A stretch of 64,000 nt of DNA from the NCBI RefSeq assembly GCF_002155965.1, contig NZ_MUMH01000051.1, positions 29,898 to 93,897 of the forward strand, given 5' to 3'. The notes under the pieces were generated by a model that made no database searches, was not told the origin of the DNA, and saw nothing but the letters and a program-made list of their open reading frames with translations. Shown here in pieces: positions 1 through 8,512 of the stretch. Numbering within the stretch: the first letter of the stretch is position 1; each line of letters starts with the position of its first letter. The stretch is from Allokutzneria sp. NRRL B-24872 (GTDB lineage Bacteria > Actinomycetota > Actinomycetes > Mycobacteriales > Pseudonocardiaceae). The position numbers and the translations under genes are program-made.

Positions 1-310
1 GCTCGTTCTTGAACGTGGTGCGCATGTCGTCGATGCCGGCGCCGCTGCACGCGACGCTGGTGTACTCCACCTTGCGGCCGGCCTCGCGCAGCTTCGCGAC
101 GGCGACCTCGGAGTAGGAGTTGGAGCTGCGCCAGCAGGTTCCGTGCGTGCCGCGGTGGTAGACACCGGCGCCGGTGCCGGAGGCGGTGGAGTCGCCGAGC
201 GCCACCACGTTCAGCGGTCCTGCTGCGGGGGCGGCGGCGGCGGCGGTGCTGAGGCCACCCGCGGTCATCGCGGCGGCCAGAGCGGCAACTGAAAGCAGAC
301 GCTTCTTCAC
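1..310 (-). CDS. Secreted SGNH/GDSL hydrolase, partial (C-terminus beyond window)
   Basis: Only the first 103 codons are inside the window. The GTG start at 310 follows AAGGAGAAAC. The product opens with KKR and a hydrophobic, Ala-rich signal peptide ending near AAA-APAA, then has the block-I motif GDSTASGTG (catalytic Ser about residue 41) and a Cys pair (GTCW and ACSG). It is closely similar to the next gene from the GDS motif through CSGAGI, so the two are tandem paralogues. SGNH enzymes hydrolyse esters of lipids or polysaccharides outside the cell. The GxND and His blocks lie off the window, so activity cannot be confirmed. Confidence 0.85.
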   Translation of the reverse strand, partial: MKKRLLSVAALAAAMTAGGLSTAAAAAPAAGPLNVVALGDSTASGTGAGVYHRGTHGTCWRSSNSYSEVAVAKLREAGRKVEYTSVACSGAGIDDMRTTFKNE

Positions 311-383
311 GTTTCTCCTTGTGTGGCAACAGTTGTGGTCCGTATGAGGAACACTCCGGCTGAGCCCGAAAGGTTGTCCTCGG

Positions 384-1271
384 TTAGCGCAGCTGTGCGA
401 GGACGAGCGCGCTGAGCGCGGCCTGACCGTCCTTGTTCAGGTGCAGCACGGCTTCCTGGCCCTCCTGGTAGGGCTCCAGGGCGTCGAAGCCGCGGTAGAA
501 GGTCGCGGCGGAGTCGCACTGCGAGTGCCCGGCGAACTCCTCGCGCAGCTCGACCGAGTCGGCGAACGGACTGACGAAGGCGACGCCGGCCTTCTCCGCG
601 GTCGAGCGCAGTGCGAGGTCCAGCGCGAGGGTGATCTTGTTGCCCTCGGTGCGCTCCTCGGCGGCGAACACCGTCGAGTCGCAGATCGGGTCGGCCGCGG
701 CGGCTCCGTTGGCCCCGTTGGTGAGCTGGCGCCCGTAGCCGGTGGCGACGATCTTCGCCTTGGGGCTCTTGGCCTTGATCTCGCCGAAGAGCTTGGCCAG
801 GTTCTCGCTCATGGCCGGGATCTGGTCGATGACGCTGCCCGCGGCCTTGGAGCAGTCGCCCTGCATGCACAGGCCGCCGAACTCGACGTAGCCGATGTCG
901 TTGGCGCCCAACGTGAGCAGCACGACGTCGGTGTCCGGCTTGAGCGCGTCCAACTGAGCTGGCTGACCCTTGAACGGCCTGCGCACGTCGTTGATGCCCG
1001 CGCCGCTGCACGTGGCGTTGCGCAGTTCCGCCTGGCGGCCGCTCTCGCGCAGCTTCACCAGCGCGAGCTCGGAGTAGGAGTTCGTGCTGCGCCAGCACGT
1101 GCCGTGCGTGCCGCGGTAGTAGTAACCGGCTCCGGTGCCGGAAGCGGTGGAGTCACCGATCACCACCATGTTCAGCGGTGCGTTCGGAGTGGCGGAGGCG
1201 GTGGTGCCGAGGCCGCCCGCGGTGATCGCGGCGGCCATGACGGCGGCAGCCGTCAGCGTGCGGTTCTTCAA
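384..1271 (-). CDS. Secreted SGNH/GDSL hydrolase (esterase/lipase family)
   Basis: 295 residues, starting at a TTG (1269-1271) with GGAG seven bases upstream. A signal peptide covers roughly residues 1-27. SGNH blocks are visible: GDS at 39-41, the Gly/Asn blocks around CSGAGIND and LGAND (about 121-125), and a C-terminal His in VLHLNKDG (about 277). Several cysteines suggest disulfides in a secreted enzyme. The family hydrolyses carboxylic esters; the substrate here is unknown. It lies 73 bp upstream of its partial paralogue on the same strand and is probably co-transcribed with it. The high similarity of the two implies a tandem duplication. Confidence 0.88.
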   Translation of the reverse strand: MKNRTLTAAAVMAAAITAGGLGTTASATPNAPLNMVVIGDSTASGTGAGYYYRGTHGTCWRSTNSYSELALVKLRESGRQAELRNATCSGAGINDVRRPFKGQPAQLDALKPDTDVVLLTLGANDIGYVEFGGLCMQGDCSKAAGSVIDQIPAMSENLAKLFGEIKAKSPKAKIVATGYGRQLTNGANGAAAADPICDSTVFAAEERTEGNKITLALDLALRSTAEKAGVAFVSPFADSVELREEFAGHSQCDSAATFYRGFDALEPYQEGQEAVLHLNKDGQAALSALVLAQLR

Positions 1272-1433
1272 GTCTGCTCCGTTGTCGAGAGCACGTCAGC
1301 CGCGCTCAACCTTGTGACACGGCATCACATAATGCGGGTGAAACGGCGCGATCGCTTGATGAAAAGCTGATCCGAGCGCCATCTCCGACAAATGATAACC
1401 CGAACTCGGGAGCGGTGACGCTGAGGTTTCATT
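1272..1433. other. Intergenic region upstream of the SGNH gene pair
   Basis: 162 bases between the TTG start of the SGNH hydrolase and the stop of the YcgG-family gene. It is less GC-rich than its surroundings and contains a short CCCG-AACT-CGGG hairpin. It presumably carries the promoter for the minus-strand SGNH pair, but I cannot pick -35/-10 boxes with confidence. Confidence 0.3.
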
Positions 1434-2153
1434 TCAGGGTGAAGCATCACCGGTAAGGGGCTCACCAGTTTGGGTAGGTGCAGACTGTTCGGTGTGGTGC
1501 GAACGGTAAGGGCACTTCCAGTCCGGTTCCGTCAAACGCCCGGAAAAGTGCCGTGCGGGCTGCTCGTACTCATAGCGAGCGAAACTCGGATTCACCGATC
1601 CGTTGTTCGTCACTTCCCGTGCCCGAATGCGTCCCTGGAGTGACAGGAACTTCTCGCCCAAAGCCATGAACTGCTCGTTCGCGGTGATCGCGAGCGCGGG
1701 CAGGCACAAGCGGCGGGTGGCGCGCGAGGAACCCGGGTGCATGCCCGCGACGAAGAACGCGTGCCCCCCGACGTGGAAGCCGAAGTTGGACTGCTCGGGA
1801 TCGGAGGACGCGCCGTGCTGAACGCCGTGTTCCCGGCTGTCGAGGTCGTGGACGAGCTGGAGGTGCCGCCAGAGCACGCGTTCGAACTCGTGCTCGTCCA
1901 TCCGTTCCGGCTCGTCGAAGGTGGCCACGAACGTGAAGAAGCTCGTGCCGGAGACCTTTTCGGTGAGTTCGCGGGTGTGCTCCAGCAGGTCCGCGTGGTG
2001 CAGCCGGGCCGATTCCGGCTCACCGATGGCCGGGTAATGCCGATGCGTGAGCGAACCGCGCTTGAGCGCCGCGCGGGCGCCGAGACAGCTGAACTCCGTG
2101 CTGTGCAGGAACCGCTCCAGCTCGGCGCGGACCTCGGCTCGGCGATCGGGCAT
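1434..2153 (-). CDS. YqcI/YcgG family protein
   Basis: About 239 residues from the ATG at 2153; a TTG 39 bases further upstream is possible but adds an unconserved tail. Recognised as the YqcI/YcgG (FPC/CPF-motif) family from the order of conserved segments: FSCLGARAALKRG near the N-terminus, FGFHVGGHAFFVAGMHPGSS in the middle, then ANEQFMALGEKF, a QGRIRAREV-type segment, and a C-terminal WKCPY. The family is cytosolic and its biochemical function is unknown to me; His and Cys conservation hints at metal or redox chemistry. No clear ribosome binding site precedes the chosen start. Confidence 0.75.
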   Translation of the reverse strand: MPDRRAEVRAELERFLHSTEFSCLGARAALKRGSLTHRHYPAIGEPESARLHHADLLEHTRELTEKVSGTSFFTFVATFDEPERMDEHEFERVLWRHLQLVHDLDSREHGVQHGASSDPEQSNFGFHVGGHAFFVAGMHPGSSRATRRLCLPALAITANEQFMALGEKFLSLQGRIRAREVTNNGSVNPSFARYEYEQPARHFSGRLTEPDWKCPYRSHHTEQSAPTQTGEPLTGDASP

Positions 2154-2270
2154 GAGCCGAGTCAAACACCGTCGTGCCGGGGCGGCGCGCAAGTCTGGAC
2201 CAATGACCAGACCCGCGAGGGGAACGGGGTTCCGTGACCACCCCCATGGGCCACGGAACCCCGCCCCGGA

Positions 2271-2891
2271 CTACGCGGCGACCGGCGCGGCCCGCCAGTA
2301 CTCGCCGTAGGCCGCCGCCTCCCTGGCGAGCCAGTCGTCGAAGTCCCGCCACTGGCGCTTGCGCGGCAGGTGCATCAACCGCGACCGCCGGACGTCGATC
2401 ACCAGCGGCCGACCGCCCGGCAGGATCGCGGGCATCTCCAACTGCATCAGCCGCAGCACCGAGCAGGCCGCGGCCTCGGTCAGCGGCTCGTCCTTGAACC
2501 ACAGGTAGGTCGCGTACCGGTGCTTGCCGTCGACCAGCCCGAGGTGCGGTCGCACGCGCACCCGGACGTCGTCGAAGACGCACTCACCGATGCCGACCTC
2601 GGTCAGTTCGGGCTTCCAGTCCTGCACGAGGCTGCACCAGCCCTCGGCGTTCTCCTCGTAGCTGCGGAGCTTCTTCGGGTGGGCGTTGTCGATGGCGGTG
2701 ATCAGCTCGGAGAGGTCGTCCCCGGAGCGGCGGCCCGCCTGGATGGCGTCGAGCAGGTCGATGTTGTACCTGATCGCCCAGACGTTGGTGTTCTCGTGCA
2801 TGTGCCGGTGCCTGCGCACCCGCTGCGCCTTCTCGGGTCCTGGCGCGTTGTTGTAGTCGATCCAGAGCGAAGTGGGGATGTGCTGCTGCAC
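2271..2891 (-). CDS. Hypothetical protein, unrecognised family
   Basis: 206 residues. The GTG start at 2891 is fixed by AGGAGG eight bases upstream. The product is soluble, rich in Arg, Trp and acidic residues, with no signal peptide or membrane segment. Features are an N-terminal SLWIDYNNAPGPEK, a paired-basic VRRHRHMHENTNVWAIRYN, and a C-terminal RKRQWRDFDDWLAREAAAYG. Codon use matches the neighbours, so the gene looks native. I do not recognise the family. It stands alone between YcgG and the divergent UPF0060 gene. Confidence 0.7.
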   Translation of the reverse strand: MQQHIPTSLWIDYNNAPGPEKAQRVRRHRHMHENTNVWAIRYNIDLLDAIQAGRRSGDDLSELITAIDNAHPKKLRSYEENAEGWCSLVQDWKPELTEVGIGECVFDDVRVRVRPHLGLVDGKHRYATYLWFKDEPLTEAAACSVLRLMQLEMPAILPGGRPLVIDVRRSRLMHLPRKRQWRDFDDWLAREAAAYGEYWRAAPVAA

Positions 2892-3002
2892 CCCGTACCT
2901 CCTTGACCAGCGGAGACCCAACACCGATGAGACTACGGAGGGGGTCTGACAATTCCGGGGGCAAAAGCCCAGGTCAGCTATGGCGGCCCTAAAATTTTCG
3001 GC

Positions 3003-3332
3003 ATGACTTTCCTGCGCTCGGTCCTGCTGTTCGCGCTCGCCGCGCTGACCGAGATCGGCGGCGCCTGGCTGGTCTGGCAGGGCGTGCGCGAGCACCGCGG
3101 CTGGCTGTGGATCGGCGGCGGCGTGCTGGCGCTCGGCGTCTACGGGTTCGTCGCGACGCTCCAGCCCGACGCGAACTTCGGCCGGGTCCTCGCGGCCTAC
3201 GGCGGCGTGTTCGTGGCCGGGTCGCTGGCGTGGGGCATGGTCGTGGACGGCTTCCGCCCGGACCGCTGGGACGTCATCGGCGCGCTCATCTGCCTCGCCG
3301 GGGTCGCGGTGATCATGTACGGCCCGCGCTGA
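3003..3332 (+). CDS. UPF0060 (YnfA-type) small membrane protein
   Basis: 109 residues with four hydrophobic segments (about 5-24, 33-51, 60-80, 88-106), the normal size and topology of UPF0060/YnfA, a relative of small multidrug-resistance (SMR/EamA-like) proteins. Family hallmarks are the N-terminal [12 protein letters not shown] segment, the central [22 protein letters not shown] block and a C-terminal D-W-D--GA-I-L-G--I-----R. It is an inner-membrane protein; the transported substrate is not established. Stand-alone gene followed directly by a terminator. Confidence 0.92.
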   Translation: MTFLRSVLLFALAALTEIGGAWLVWQGVREHRGWLWIGGGVLALGVYGFVATLQPDANFGRVLAAYGGVFVAGSLAWGMVVDGFRPDRWDVIGALICLAGVAVIMYGPR

Positions 3333-3348
3333 CCTGACCTGGGAAAGC

Positions 3349-3382
3349 GAAGCGCCCCCGCCGGAGTCGACGAGGGCGCTTC
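3349..3382. terminator. Bidirectional terminator between UPF0060 gene and bkd operon
   Basis: A 9-bp perfect inverted repeat, GAAGCGCCC (3349-3357) and GGGCGCTTC (3374-3382), lies between two convergent genes. It is A-rich on the left and GAAGAA on the right, without a long T run. It probably ends both transcripts. Confidence 0.75.
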
Positions 3383-3406
3383 GAAGAACAGCCGAGATAC
3401 GGCCGA

Positions 3407-4855
3407 TCAGTACGTGATCGCCACCGACGGGTCGGCCATCAGCGCGCCGACGTCGGCGAGGAACTGCGAACCCTGCTGGCCGTCCACCACGCGGTGGTCG
3501 AAGCTCAGCGCGAGCTGGCAGACCTTGCGCGGCACGACCTGGCCGTCCACCACCCACGGCATGTCGCGGATGGCGCCGAAGGCCAGGATCGCGGACTCGC
3601 CGGGGTTGATGATCGGAGTTCCGGTGTCGATGCCGAAGACGCCGATGTTGGTGATGGTGAACGTCCCGTTGGCCATGTCCGCGGGCGAGGTCTTGCCGTT
3701 GCGCGCGGTCGTGGTCAGCTCTTCCAGGGCCACGCACAGCTCGCGCAGCGACATCGAGTCGGCGTCGCGGACCTTGGGCACCACGAGCCCGCGCGGGGTC
3801 GCCGCCGCGATGCCCAGGTGCACGTAGTCCTTGAAGACGATCTCGTTGCTCGCCGCGTCCCAGGTCGCGTTCACGTCCGGGGTGCGCCGGGCCGCGAGGC
3901 AGACCGCCTTGGCCGCGAAGGCCAGCGGGGTCAGCTTCACGTCGCGGAACTCCGGAGTGCCCTTCAGCCGCGCCCGCAGCTCCATCATCGGCGTGACGTC
4001 GATGGTCAGGAACTCGGTGACGTGCGGGGCGGTGAACGCGCTGTCCACCATCGCCTGCGCGGTGGCCTTGCGGACGCCCTTGATCGGCACCCGCCGCTCC
4101 CGCGTCCCGGCGTCGTAGCTCGCCGGAGCCGCGGCGGCAGCGGCGACCGGGGTCGGGGCCGATGCGGCGAGCGAGACGTCCTCGCGGGTGATCACGCCGT
4201 CCGGACCGGAGCCGGTGAGCCCGCGCAGGTCGACGCCGAGGTCCTTGGCCAGCTTGCGCACGGGCGGCTTGGCCAGCGGGACGAGGCCGGTGACCTGCTG
4301 TTCGACCACCACAGGAGTGATCGGCTCAGGCGAGATCGGGGCGACGACGGGTGCTGCCGCGACCGCGACCGGCTCGGGAGCCGGAGCCGCGGCACCCTTG
4401 CGCGGGCGGCGCTTGGCCGCCGTCGAACGCGGGCCGTAACCGACCAGCGTGGCGATCCGGCCGCCCGGCATCTCCTCGCCGATCTTGCCGGAACCGTTGA
4501 CCGCGTCGGCCTGGGCGCGCGCGGCGGCGTTGGCCGCGACCGCGTCCGCCGGGCAGGCCCCACCGGGCTGCTCGACGACCGGGGCCGGGGCAGGAGCCGC
4601 AGCGCCGTTCGGGTCGATGTCGATGGTGATGATCGGGGTGCCGACGTCGAGGGTCTGCCCCGCGTCGGCCAGCAGCTCGGTCACCACGCCCGCGTACGGG
4701 CACGGCAGCTCCACGGCGGCCTTGGCGGTCTCGATCTCGACGATGATCTGGTTGACCGTGACCTCGTCACCCGGCTTGACGTGCCAGTTCAGGATCTCGG
4801 CCTCGGTGAGGCCTTCCCCGACGTCGGGCAGGGGGAAGTGCTTGTACTGCGGCAT
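3407..4855 (-). CDS. bkdC: Dihydrolipoamide acyltransferase, E2 of branched-chain 2-oxoacid dehydrogenase
   Basis: 482 residues. The N-terminal lipoyl domain (about 1-80) has DVGEGLTEAEI and the lipoyl-lysine motif ETAKA (Lys45). An Ala/Pro/Gly-rich linker leads to the peripheral-subunit-binding domain (VRKLAKDLGVDLRGLTGSGPDG, about 200-225; part shown). The CoA-acyltransferase core (about 255-482) ends with the catalytic SFDHRVVDG. The core transfers the branched acyl group to CoA, feeding branched fatty-acid primers and valine/leucine/isoleucine breakdown. It is the last gene of a three-gene operon, about 20 bp after E1beta. No E3 gene is present, so a housekeeping lipoamide dehydrogenase elsewhere must serve. 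Confidence 0.95.
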   Translation of the reverse strand: MPQYKHFPLPDVGEGLTEAEILNWHVKPGDEVTVNQIIVEIETAKAAVELPCPYAGVVTELLADAGQTLDVGTPIITIDIDPNGAAAPAPAPVVEQPGGACPADAVAANAAARAQADAVNGSGKIGEEMPGGRIATLVGYGPRSTAAKRRPRKGAAAPAPEPVAVAAAPVVAPISPEPITPVVVEQQVTGLVPLAKPPVRKLAKDLGVDLRGLTGSGPDGVITREDVSLAASAPTPVAAAAAAPASYDAGTRERRVPIKGVRKATAQAMVDSAFTAPHVTEFLTIDVTPMMELRARLKGTPEFRDVKLTPLAFAAKAVCLAARRTPDVNATWDAASNEIVFKDYVHLGIAAATPRGLVVPKVRDADSMSLRELCVALEELTTTARNGKTSPADMANGTFTITNIGVFGIDTGTPIINPGESAILAFGAIRDMPWVVDGQVVPRKVCQLALSFDHRVVDGQQGSQFLADVGALMADPSVAITY

Positions 4856-4874
4856 AGCGGACTTCCTCCCGGGT

Positions 4875-5897
4875 TCAGTAGGTCAGGGCCTGGTCGACGG
4901 CGTGCAGCACCCGGTCGAGGTCGGGGAGGAACTCCTCCTCCAACTTGCTCGGCGGGTACGGGGTGTCGAAGCCGGTGACCCGGAGAACCGGGGCTTCCAG
5001 GGAGTAGAAGCACTCCTTCTGCACCTGGGCGATGACCTCGGAGGAGATCGAGGACTCGCTGGGGGCCTCGGTCACCATCACCACGCGGCCGGTGCGGCGC
5101 GCGGAGTCGAACACCGGGCCCAGGTCCAGCGGCGAGAGCGTGCGCAGGTCGATGACCTCCAGGTCCAGCCCGTCCTCCGCCGCTGCGGCAGCGGCCGCCA
5201 TGCAGGTCTTGACCGAGGGACCGTAGGTGACCAGCGTGGCCGTGCTCCCCGTGCGCAGCACGCGCGAGGCGAACAGCGGCTCCGGCGTGAGCGAGGTGTC
5301 CAGCTCCGCCTTCTCGTAGTAGCGCGCCTTCGGCTCGAAGAACAGCACCGGGTCGTCGCAGTCGATGGCCTGCTGGATCATCCAGTAGGCGTCCACCGCG
5401 TTGGAGCAGCTGACCACGCGCAGACCGGCGGTGTGCGCGAAGTAGGACTCCGGGGACTCCGAGTGGTGCTCGACCGCGCCGATGCCGCCGCCGAAGGGCA
5501 CCCGCACCACGATCGGCACCTTCACCCGGCCCTGCGTGCGGTAGTGCAGCTTCGCCAGCTGGCTGACGATCTGGTCGAAGCCGGGGAAGATGAAGCCGTC
5601 GAACTGGATCTCGGCGACCGGGCGGAAACCGCGGATGGCCAGGCCGATCGCGGCGCCGATGATGCCGGACTCCGACAGCGGGGTGTCCAGCACGCGCTGC
5701 TCGCCGAAGTCCTTCTGCAGGCCGTCGGTGATCCGGAAGACGCCGCCGAGCTTGCCGACGTCCTCACCCATCACGATGACCTTCGGGTCGCGCTCCATGG
5801 CGGCGCGCAGCCCCATGTTCAGCGCCTTGCCCAGGGTCGTCGTCTTCGGCGGCTGTGCGGTGGCACCGGGTGCGTTGTTCATCGTCGGCGCGGCCAT
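4875..5897 (-). CDS. bkdB: 2-oxoisovalerate dehydrogenase E1 beta subunit
   Basis: 340 residues. The ATG at 5897 overlaps the E1alpha stop as TGATG, showing translational coupling. Family blocks include VIVMGEDVGKLGGVFRIT, the DTPLSESGIIGAAIGLA segment, AEIQFDGFIFPGFDQI, a VRVPFGGGIGAVEHHSESPE loop and a C-terminal RVTGFDTPYPPSKLEEEFLP (split descriptions of longer blocks). It forms the alpha2-beta2 thiamine-diphosphate decarboxylase with the neighbouring subunit. E1 decarboxylates branched 2-oxoacids and reductively acylates the E2 lipoyl group. Length and motifs are normal. Confidence 0.95.
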   Translation of the reverse strand: MAAPTMNNAPGATAQPPKTTTLGKALNMGLRAAMERDPKVIVMGEDVGKLGGVFRITDGLQKDFGEQRVLDTPLSESGIIGAAIGLAIRGFRPVAEIQFDGFIFPGFDQIVSQLAKLHYRTQGRVKVPIVVRVPFGGGIGAVEHHSESPESYFAHTAGLRVVSCSNAVDAYWMIQQAIDCDDPVLFFEPKARYYEKAELDTSLTPEPLFASRVLRTGSTATLVTYGPSVKTCMAAAAAAAEDGLDLEVIDLRTLSPLDLGPVFDSARRTGRVVMVTEAPSESSISSEVIAQVQKECFYSLEAPVLRVTGFDTPYPPSKLEEEFLPDLDRVLHAVDQALTY

Positions 5898-7126
5898 CAG
5901 TGCCCACCTCCAGCGGTGGTGTCGGCGAATCCGGACAGGTAGGCCTGGTACTCCTCGCGCTGGGAGCGCAGGGTCGCCGGCTCCTCCGCGTAGACGTTGC
6001 TGAAGATCCGGTCCGGGCTCGGGTCCGGCAGGTTCATCGTGTACTCGCGCAGCCGCGCGGCCATCTCGTCGGCCTCGGCCTGCACGCCGTCGAAGAAGTC
6101 CTGGTCGGCCAGTTGCTGCTTGACCAGGTAGACGCGGACCCGCTCGATCGGGTCCTTCAGCTTCCAGGCCTCCAGCTCGTCGGAGTGCCGGTAGCGGGTG
6201 GCGTCGTCGGAGGTGGTGTGCGAGTCCATCCGGTAGGTGAAGGCCTCGATCAGCACCGGGCCGTTGCCGTGCCGGGCCTCGCTGAGCGCCCACCTGGTGA
6301 CCGCGAGGGTGGCCAGGACGTCGTTGCCGTCGACCCGGATGCCGCGGAAGCCGTAGCCCAGCGCGCGCTGGTAGAGCGGAACGCGGGTCTGGCGCTCCAG
6401 CGGCTCGGAGATGGCCCACTGGTTGTTCTGGCAGTAGAAGACGAGCGGGGCGTCGTAGACCGCGCCCCAGACCATCGCCTCGTGCACGTCGCCCTGGCTG
6501 GTCGCGCCGTCACCGAAGAAGGTGATCGTGGCTTCCCCGTCGTCGTCGCCGACCTTGCCCTCGAACTTCTGGCCCATGGCGTAGCCGGCCGCGTTCAGGC
6601 ACTGGTTGCCGATGACGATCGTGTACGGGTGGAACCGCTTCTCCTGCGGGTCCCACGACCCGTGGTCGGTGCCCCGCCACATGCCCATGATCTCGGTCGG
6701 GTCGATGCCCCTGCACCAGGCGACGCCGTGCTCGCGGTAGCTCGGGAAGGCCATGTCCGTCGGCCGCAGGGCCCTGCCCGCGCCGATCTGGGCCGCCTCC
6801 TGGCCGAGCAGCGGCACCCAGATGCCGAGCTGGCCCTGGCGCTGCAGCGCGTTGCCCTCGCGGTCCGCCCTGCGCACGAGGACCATGTCGCGGTAGAGCC
6901 CGCGGATCTCCTCGGCCGTGATGTCGATGTCGAACTCGGGGTGGTGCACGCGCTCACCTTCTGGGGTGAGCAACTGCACGAGATCGGCTCCACCTTCGGT
7001 GGTCGCGCGCAATCCAGCGATGACCTGCTCCGCGGTCGGTCGGGCTGCGGTCGCAGCGGGGGCTACCTCGCTGGACGCGTCCGGCGGTGTGGCCGGAGGC
7101 TGCGTCCAGAAGTCCGGCGACGACAT
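5897..7126 (-). CDS. bkdA: 2-oxoisovalerate dehydrogenase E1 alpha subunit
   Basis: 409 residues from the ATG at 7126, chosen because GAGGAGAAG lies just upstream; longer readings only add an Arg-rich tail. The first about 55 residues are Ala/Pro-rich and likely flexible. The ThDP-binding motif is GDGATSQGDVHE with CQNNQWAIS downstream. The phosphorylation-loop equivalent reads YRMDSHTTSDDATRYR. QLGIWVPLLGQEAAQIGAG is the conserved substrate-side helix. First gene of bkdABC, decarboxylating the 2-oxoacids of Val, Leu and Ile. The upstream region carries a TetR-like palindrome (see 7404-7417). Confidence 0.95.
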   Translation of the reverse strand: MSSPDFWTQPPATPPDASSEVAPAATAARPTAEQVIAGLRATTEGGADLVQLLTPEGERVHHPEFDIDITAEEIRGLYRDMVLVRRADREGNALQRQGQLGIWVPLLGQEAAQIGAGRALRPTDMAFPSYREHGVAWCRGIDPTEIMGMWRGTDHGSWDPQEKRFHPYTIVIGNQCLNAAGYAMGQKFEGKVGDDDGEATITFFGDGATSQGDVHEAMVWGAVYDAPLVFYCQNNQWAISEPLERQTRVPLYQRALGYGFRGIRVDGNDVLATLAVTRWALSEARHGNGPVLIEAFTYRMDSHTTSDDATRYRHSDELEAWKLKDPIERVRVYLVKQQLADQDFFDGVQAEADEMAARLREYTMNLPDPSPDRIFSNVYAEEPATLRSQREEYQAYLSGFADTTAGGGH

Positions 7127-7543
7127 GCGTCTTCTCCTCGTGGTTGACGCCGCACCTCCCGCTTGTGGCGGTACGGCACGACTACGCCGTCGGGGTGCGA
7201 ACGCCCACCGGATCGGGTGGGTGTCGCCCCGTCGACGATGACGGATCGCATTGCCGCCATCCTGACACGGCAAAGGCATGATCCGTGAGCCCTGCCACAT
7301 GTGGCTTACGTATCAGCTTGTCCACTGTTTTCAACACCATGCGGGGCCGGAGCTCGGCCCCAGCCTCGCACGCCCGTGTGCACGGCCGATGGGATACCCG
7401 AGCTTACTGACGAGTAACCGACTCGTTGGTTGTTTGCGCACTGCGCACGCATTCGATTGACAAATTACTTAACGTGCTCTGTCCAGCACCGGCGGTAGAT
7501 CGAGAGCATGTCCTCCCCCTAATTGACATTGAGGAGGACCGGC
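7127..7543. other. Divergent promoter region of bkdABC and the secreted esterase
   Basis: 417 bases without a gene. It becomes visibly AT-richer towards the esterase. It contains the TTACT-N4-AGTAA palindrome at 7404-7417 and a TTGACA hexamer at 7457-7462 that could be a -35 box for the plus-strand gene, though a matching -10 is not obvious. A short CACATGTG palindrome lies near 7300. No coding potential is apparent on either strand. Confidence 0.5.
7404..7417. promoter_or_regulatory. Palindromic operator candidate, TTACTGACGAGTAA
   Basis: 5-bp inverted arms TTACT/AGTAA separated by GACG, in the divergent bkd/esterase promoter region. Overlapping it is a second inverted repeat, ACGAGT-aaccg-ACTCGT (7410-7426). 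The same 14-mer pattern occurs twice between fabG4 and fadA2. The form is typical of TetR-family operators. The regulator is not in the immediate neighbourhood. Confidence 0.55.
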
Positions 7544-8512
7544 GTGCGAAAGCCGATCCGGCGCTTATTGACGATCTTCGCCGCACTGGCGGTCACACTG
7601 CCCCCGGTGCTGACCGCGCCCGCGTCGGCGGCGCCCGCCGCGTCCGTCGTCTCCGAGAAGCGCGTCGACTCGCGCACGCTCGACATCAGCGTGAGCTCCC
7701 CCGCGATCGGCCAGAACGGCAACGTCCGGCTACTGCTGCCGGACGGCTGGGACGCCAGGCGGCCCGGCCAGAGCTGGCCGGTGCTGCTCCTGCTCGGCGG
7801 CTGCTGCTGGAGCGACGGCGACGGGCACGAGAGCTGGGTGCAGAAGACCGACATCGAGGACTACGCCGAGCTGCGCAAGGTCATCGTGGTGACCCCGATC
7901 GGCGGCAAGGCCGGGTACTTCAGCAACTGGAAGCAGACAGGCGGTCCCCGGTGGGAGGACTTCCACCTGGACGAGGTCCTGCCGCTGGTGGAGAAGAAGT
8001 ACGGCGGCGGCAAGAAGCGCGCGATCGCCGGGCTGTCTATGGGCGGCTTCGGCGCGCTGTCCTACGCGGGGCGCAGGCCCGGCATGTTCGCCGCCGCGGC
8101 CTCCTACAGCGGCACCGTGGACACGCAGCTGTTCATGCTCGGCCCGGCGTCGGTGCAGGCCGTCCTGCTCGGCGCGGGCCTCGACCCCAACGGCCTGTGG
8201 GGCGATCCGGTCAAGGACTCCAAGACCTGGGCGGAGCACAACCCCGCCGAGCTGACCGACAACCTCAGGAAGATCCCCGTCTACCTCTCCGCGGGCAACG
8301 GCGACGCGGGCCCGCTCGACGCGCCGGACACCGGCTTCGACGTGCGGGAGAAGACGATCGAGGGGATGTCGCAGCTGGTCGCGACCAAGCTCGCGCTCTC
8401 CGGCGGCAAGGTGCAGACCAACTTCTACGGCAAGGGCACCCACGCCTGGCCCTACTACGGCCGCGAACTGAAGAACTCCCTGCCGCTGCTCCTGGGCGCA
8501 CTCGGCGTCTGA
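7544..8512 (+). CDS. Secreted alpha/beta-hydrolase esterase (esterase D / antigen 85-like)
   Basis: 322 residues from the GTG at 7544, six bases after GAGGAGG. The signal peptide is KPIRR plus a hydrophobic stretch, ending near ASAAPAA (about residue 30). The mature part has the alpha/beta-hydrolase layout: a strand and oxyanion-type loop WPVLLLLGGCCWSDGDG, the nucleophile elbow GLSMGGFGAL (Ser about 165), an Asp region after YLSAGNGDAG, and the likely catalytic His in GKGTHAWPYYG. Members hydrolyse short acyl esters or transfer acyl groups outside the cell. Substrate unknown. Its 3' tail is duplicated 258 bp downstream. Confidence 0.85.
   Translation: MRKPIRRLLTIFAALAVTLPPVLTAPASAAPAASVVSEKRVDSRTLDISVSSPAIGQNGNVRLLLPDGWDARRPGQSWPVLLLLGGCCWSDGDGHESWVQKTDIEDYAELRKVIVVTPIGGKAGYFSNWKQTGGPRWEDFHLDEVLPLVEKKYGGGKKRAIAGLSMGGFGALSYAGRRPGMFAAAASYSGTVDTQLFMLGPASVQAVLLGAGLDPNGLWGDPVKDSKTWAEHNPAELTDNLRKIPVYLSAGNGDAGPLDAPDTGFDVREKTIEGMSQLVATKLALSGGKVQTNFYGKGTHAWPYYGRELKNSLPLLLGALGV

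Noticed and set aside
2271..3737. Very long minus-strand frame joining the 206-aa gene with upstream sequence
   Set aside because: The AGGAGG-led GTG at 2891 gives a sound start. The extension covers the UPF0060 gene antisense and is Arg/Pro-rich shadow sequence.
4875..6419. Long minus-strand frame with E1beta at its end
   Set aside because: Only the part from the ATG at 5897 is E1beta; the rest is out-of-frame E1alpha.
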